A DNA stretch of 64,000 nucleotides, from the NCBI RefSeq assembly GCF_900231835.1, contig NZ_OCTN01000002.1:496001-560000 (forward strand). Reading direction: 5' to 3'. The stretch comes from Pontivivens marinum (GTDB lineage: Bacteria > Pseudomonadota > Alphaproteobacteria > Rhodobacterales > Rhodobacteraceae). Below, piece after piece: positions 62,771 through 64,000 of this stretch. Under the pieces are notes generated by a model, which was not told where the DNA came from, searched no databases, and saw nothing but the letters and a program-made list of their open reading frames with translations. A program made the position numbers and the translations under genes. Positions within the stretch are counted from its first letter, which is position 1, and the number at the start of each line of letters is the position of its first letter.

Positions 62771-64000
62771 GCGCGGGACAGGGCGGGCCGATCACCGGCG
62801 CGCTCGACGGGATCGGTACACATGTTGATCTGCTCGCATTAATTGCGGGCGGAGCGGTGACGCCGTTAATTGGCCCCGCACCTAGCACTGAGCTGATCGC
62901 CCTATTGCCCGAATTTGAGGCGGAGCGCCCCGGCGCACGCAGGTTGGTCGCTGGTCGGTTGGCGGTGCATGTACCGCTGGGCGACGGGCGCGCACATTTG
63001 TGGCAGGTGGGTGATGGCGACGTTGCCTTGCCCCATCTGATCCGCAATCTGGTGCGGGCCAGCAGGCAGATTGCCTTTCAAAACAGTGCGCCGGTGCAGC
63101 CTGAAAAGGTTGAGGTGCCGTGGCGGCTGCCGCTGCTGGAATCCTTGGTCAGCCTGCCCAAACGCCTAAAACCACGCCGGTTGGTCGCGTTGGAGCGGTT
63201 GGCCGCGGCGACCGGCTGGACGGGCCTCGCTTTTGTTGAGGTCCGCAACGGGCAGGCGCGTAAGGTGCATCGGTTAAGCCCGACGGCTGATCTGCGCAGT
63301 GATAGTATCAAGATTTTCACGAACCGAATGATTGATGAGGATCAGCCGGTTCTGGCGGTTTCTTCACGTAAAATCGGGGATGGTCCCGCTGATCTGGAGC
63401 TGTTCTGCGAGGAACATCGGATCGCGGGATTTGTTATTGCACGGCCTACGGGCGACGGGCTGGCGCTATATGTTGAGGAATCCCCATCCCCCGATCAGGT
63501 TGTTGAGGCGCAGGCCGCATTGTCGGTTGCGTTTCCCAAGCGGGTTCGTGCGGGGGGCGGTTGGGTACGGCGCGCCGCGATTGGTGCCGCGCTGGCCGCC
63601 GCAATTGTATTCCTCGCATGGCCTGTTCGGTTTGAAATCACCGCTCCGGGCGAATTGCGTCCGGCGGATAGTGAGATCGTCATCGCGGCGGAGGATGCGC
63701 GGCTGGCCACGGTTGAGGTCAGCGTTGGAGAACATGTTACCGCTGGCACCGTGATCGCGACCCTGGTTTCCGAACCGCTGGATGAGGCGCGGGACGAGGC
63801 CGCGTTGAGCCAGTTATTGGAGGGGCTGAGTGCGCAAGAAGCCTTGGCCGCCAGCGATTATGCTCGGTATCAATTGGCGTTACAGCGGCAGGAAATTGCA
63901 ACTTTGCGATTGGCTCGATTGGATGAGCGTGTCGCCGCGCTGCGTCTGACCGCCCCGCAGGATGGCCGGATTGCCGACCTGATCAATCGGGGTGAGGTTG
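62767..64000 (+). CDS. Membrane-anchored HlyD-type adaptor (partial, runs off right edge)
   Basis: The frame opens at ATG 62767 (overlapping the DUF3467 stop) and stays open for 411 codons to the window edge. About 265 soluble residues come first, with no confident domain call. A single membrane span follows (RRAAIGAALAAAIVFLAWP, about 269-286). Then come EITAPGELRPADSEIVIAA and the lipoyl half-motif DARLATVEVSVGEHVTAGTVIA, a helical hairpin, and the second half-motif LRLTAPQDGRIADLI. It has the same layout as the left-hand adaptor (long cytosolic part, one span, HlyD periplasmic part), although the N-terminal sequence has diverged. It probably works with the second giant. Confidence 0.82.
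   Translation, partial: MSAGQGGPITGALDGIGTHVDLLALIAGGAVTPLIGPAPSTELIALLPEFEAERPGARRLVAGRLAVHVPLGDGRAHLWQVGDGDVALPHLIRNLVRASRQIAFQNSAPVQPEKVEVPWRLPLLESLVSLPKRLKPRRLVALERLAAATGWTGLAFVEVRNGQARKVHRLSPTADLRSDSIKIFTNRMIDEDQPVLAVSSRKIGDGPADLELFCEEHRIAGFVIARPTGDGLALYVEESPSPDQVVEAQAALSVAFPKRVRAGGGWVRRAAIGAALAAAIVFLAWPVRFEITAPGELRPADSEIVIAAEDARLATVEVSVGEHVTAGTVIATLVSEPLDEARDEAALSQLLEGLSAQEALAASDYARYQLALQRQEIATLRLARLDERVAALRLTAPQDGRIADLINRGEV

Overview
The window looks like part of an extrachromosomal replicon of an alphaproteobacterium, most likely a marine Rhodobacterales (roseobacter-type) organism. This rests on a plasmid-type backbone (ParA/ParB next to an iteron-associated Rep_3/RepB-type initiator), alphaproteobacterial-looking proteins and GC-rich coding sequence. 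Genus and replicon name cannot be read from the sequence alone. No rRNA, tRNA, insertion sequence or CRISPR array was seen.

The layout is almost mirror symmetric. The centre (about 34.3-39.8 kb) holds the plasmid backbone: a coupled O-methyltransferase/P-loop kinase pair, a parAB operon followed by two copies of a long palindrome (candidate parS) with a terminator-like hairpin between them, an origin-like region with ~22-bp iteron-like repeats, and the initiator gene. To the left, on the minus strand, lies an operon that starts with one giant gene (about 10,630 residues, half the window). It continues through a DUF3467 protein and a GAF-membrane-HlyD adaptor, and ends in the first 36 codons of what looks like an M50-type membrane peptidase cut off by the window edge. 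To the right, on the plus strand, a TolC-like lipoprotein and a short periplasmic adaptor precede a second giant gene (6,663 residues). That is followed by a paralogous DUF3467 gene and a second membrane-anchored HlyD-type adaptor that runs off the right edge. Both giants begin with an LEPR-XLL-type motif (MEPRVLLSAD, MEPRIMLDA) and carry long RTX-like calcium-binding repeat arrays.

The genes read as two copies of one export module: giant repetitive exoprotein, small cytosolic DUF3467 protein, inner-membrane adaptor with a cytosolic sensor-like domain, and (on the left at least) a membrane protease. The right copy adds an outer-membrane channel and a periplasmic adaptor. No transport ATPase lies in the window. 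The likely product is one or two very large secreted or surface-attached adhesin- or matrix-like proteins. That role is inferred from repeat composition and neighbours. The most unusual features are the duplicated giant/DUF3467/adaptor module, the sensor-adaptor fusions, the recurrent YxYxG...DFTD..LW islands in the first giant, and the graded RTX repeat architecture of the second.
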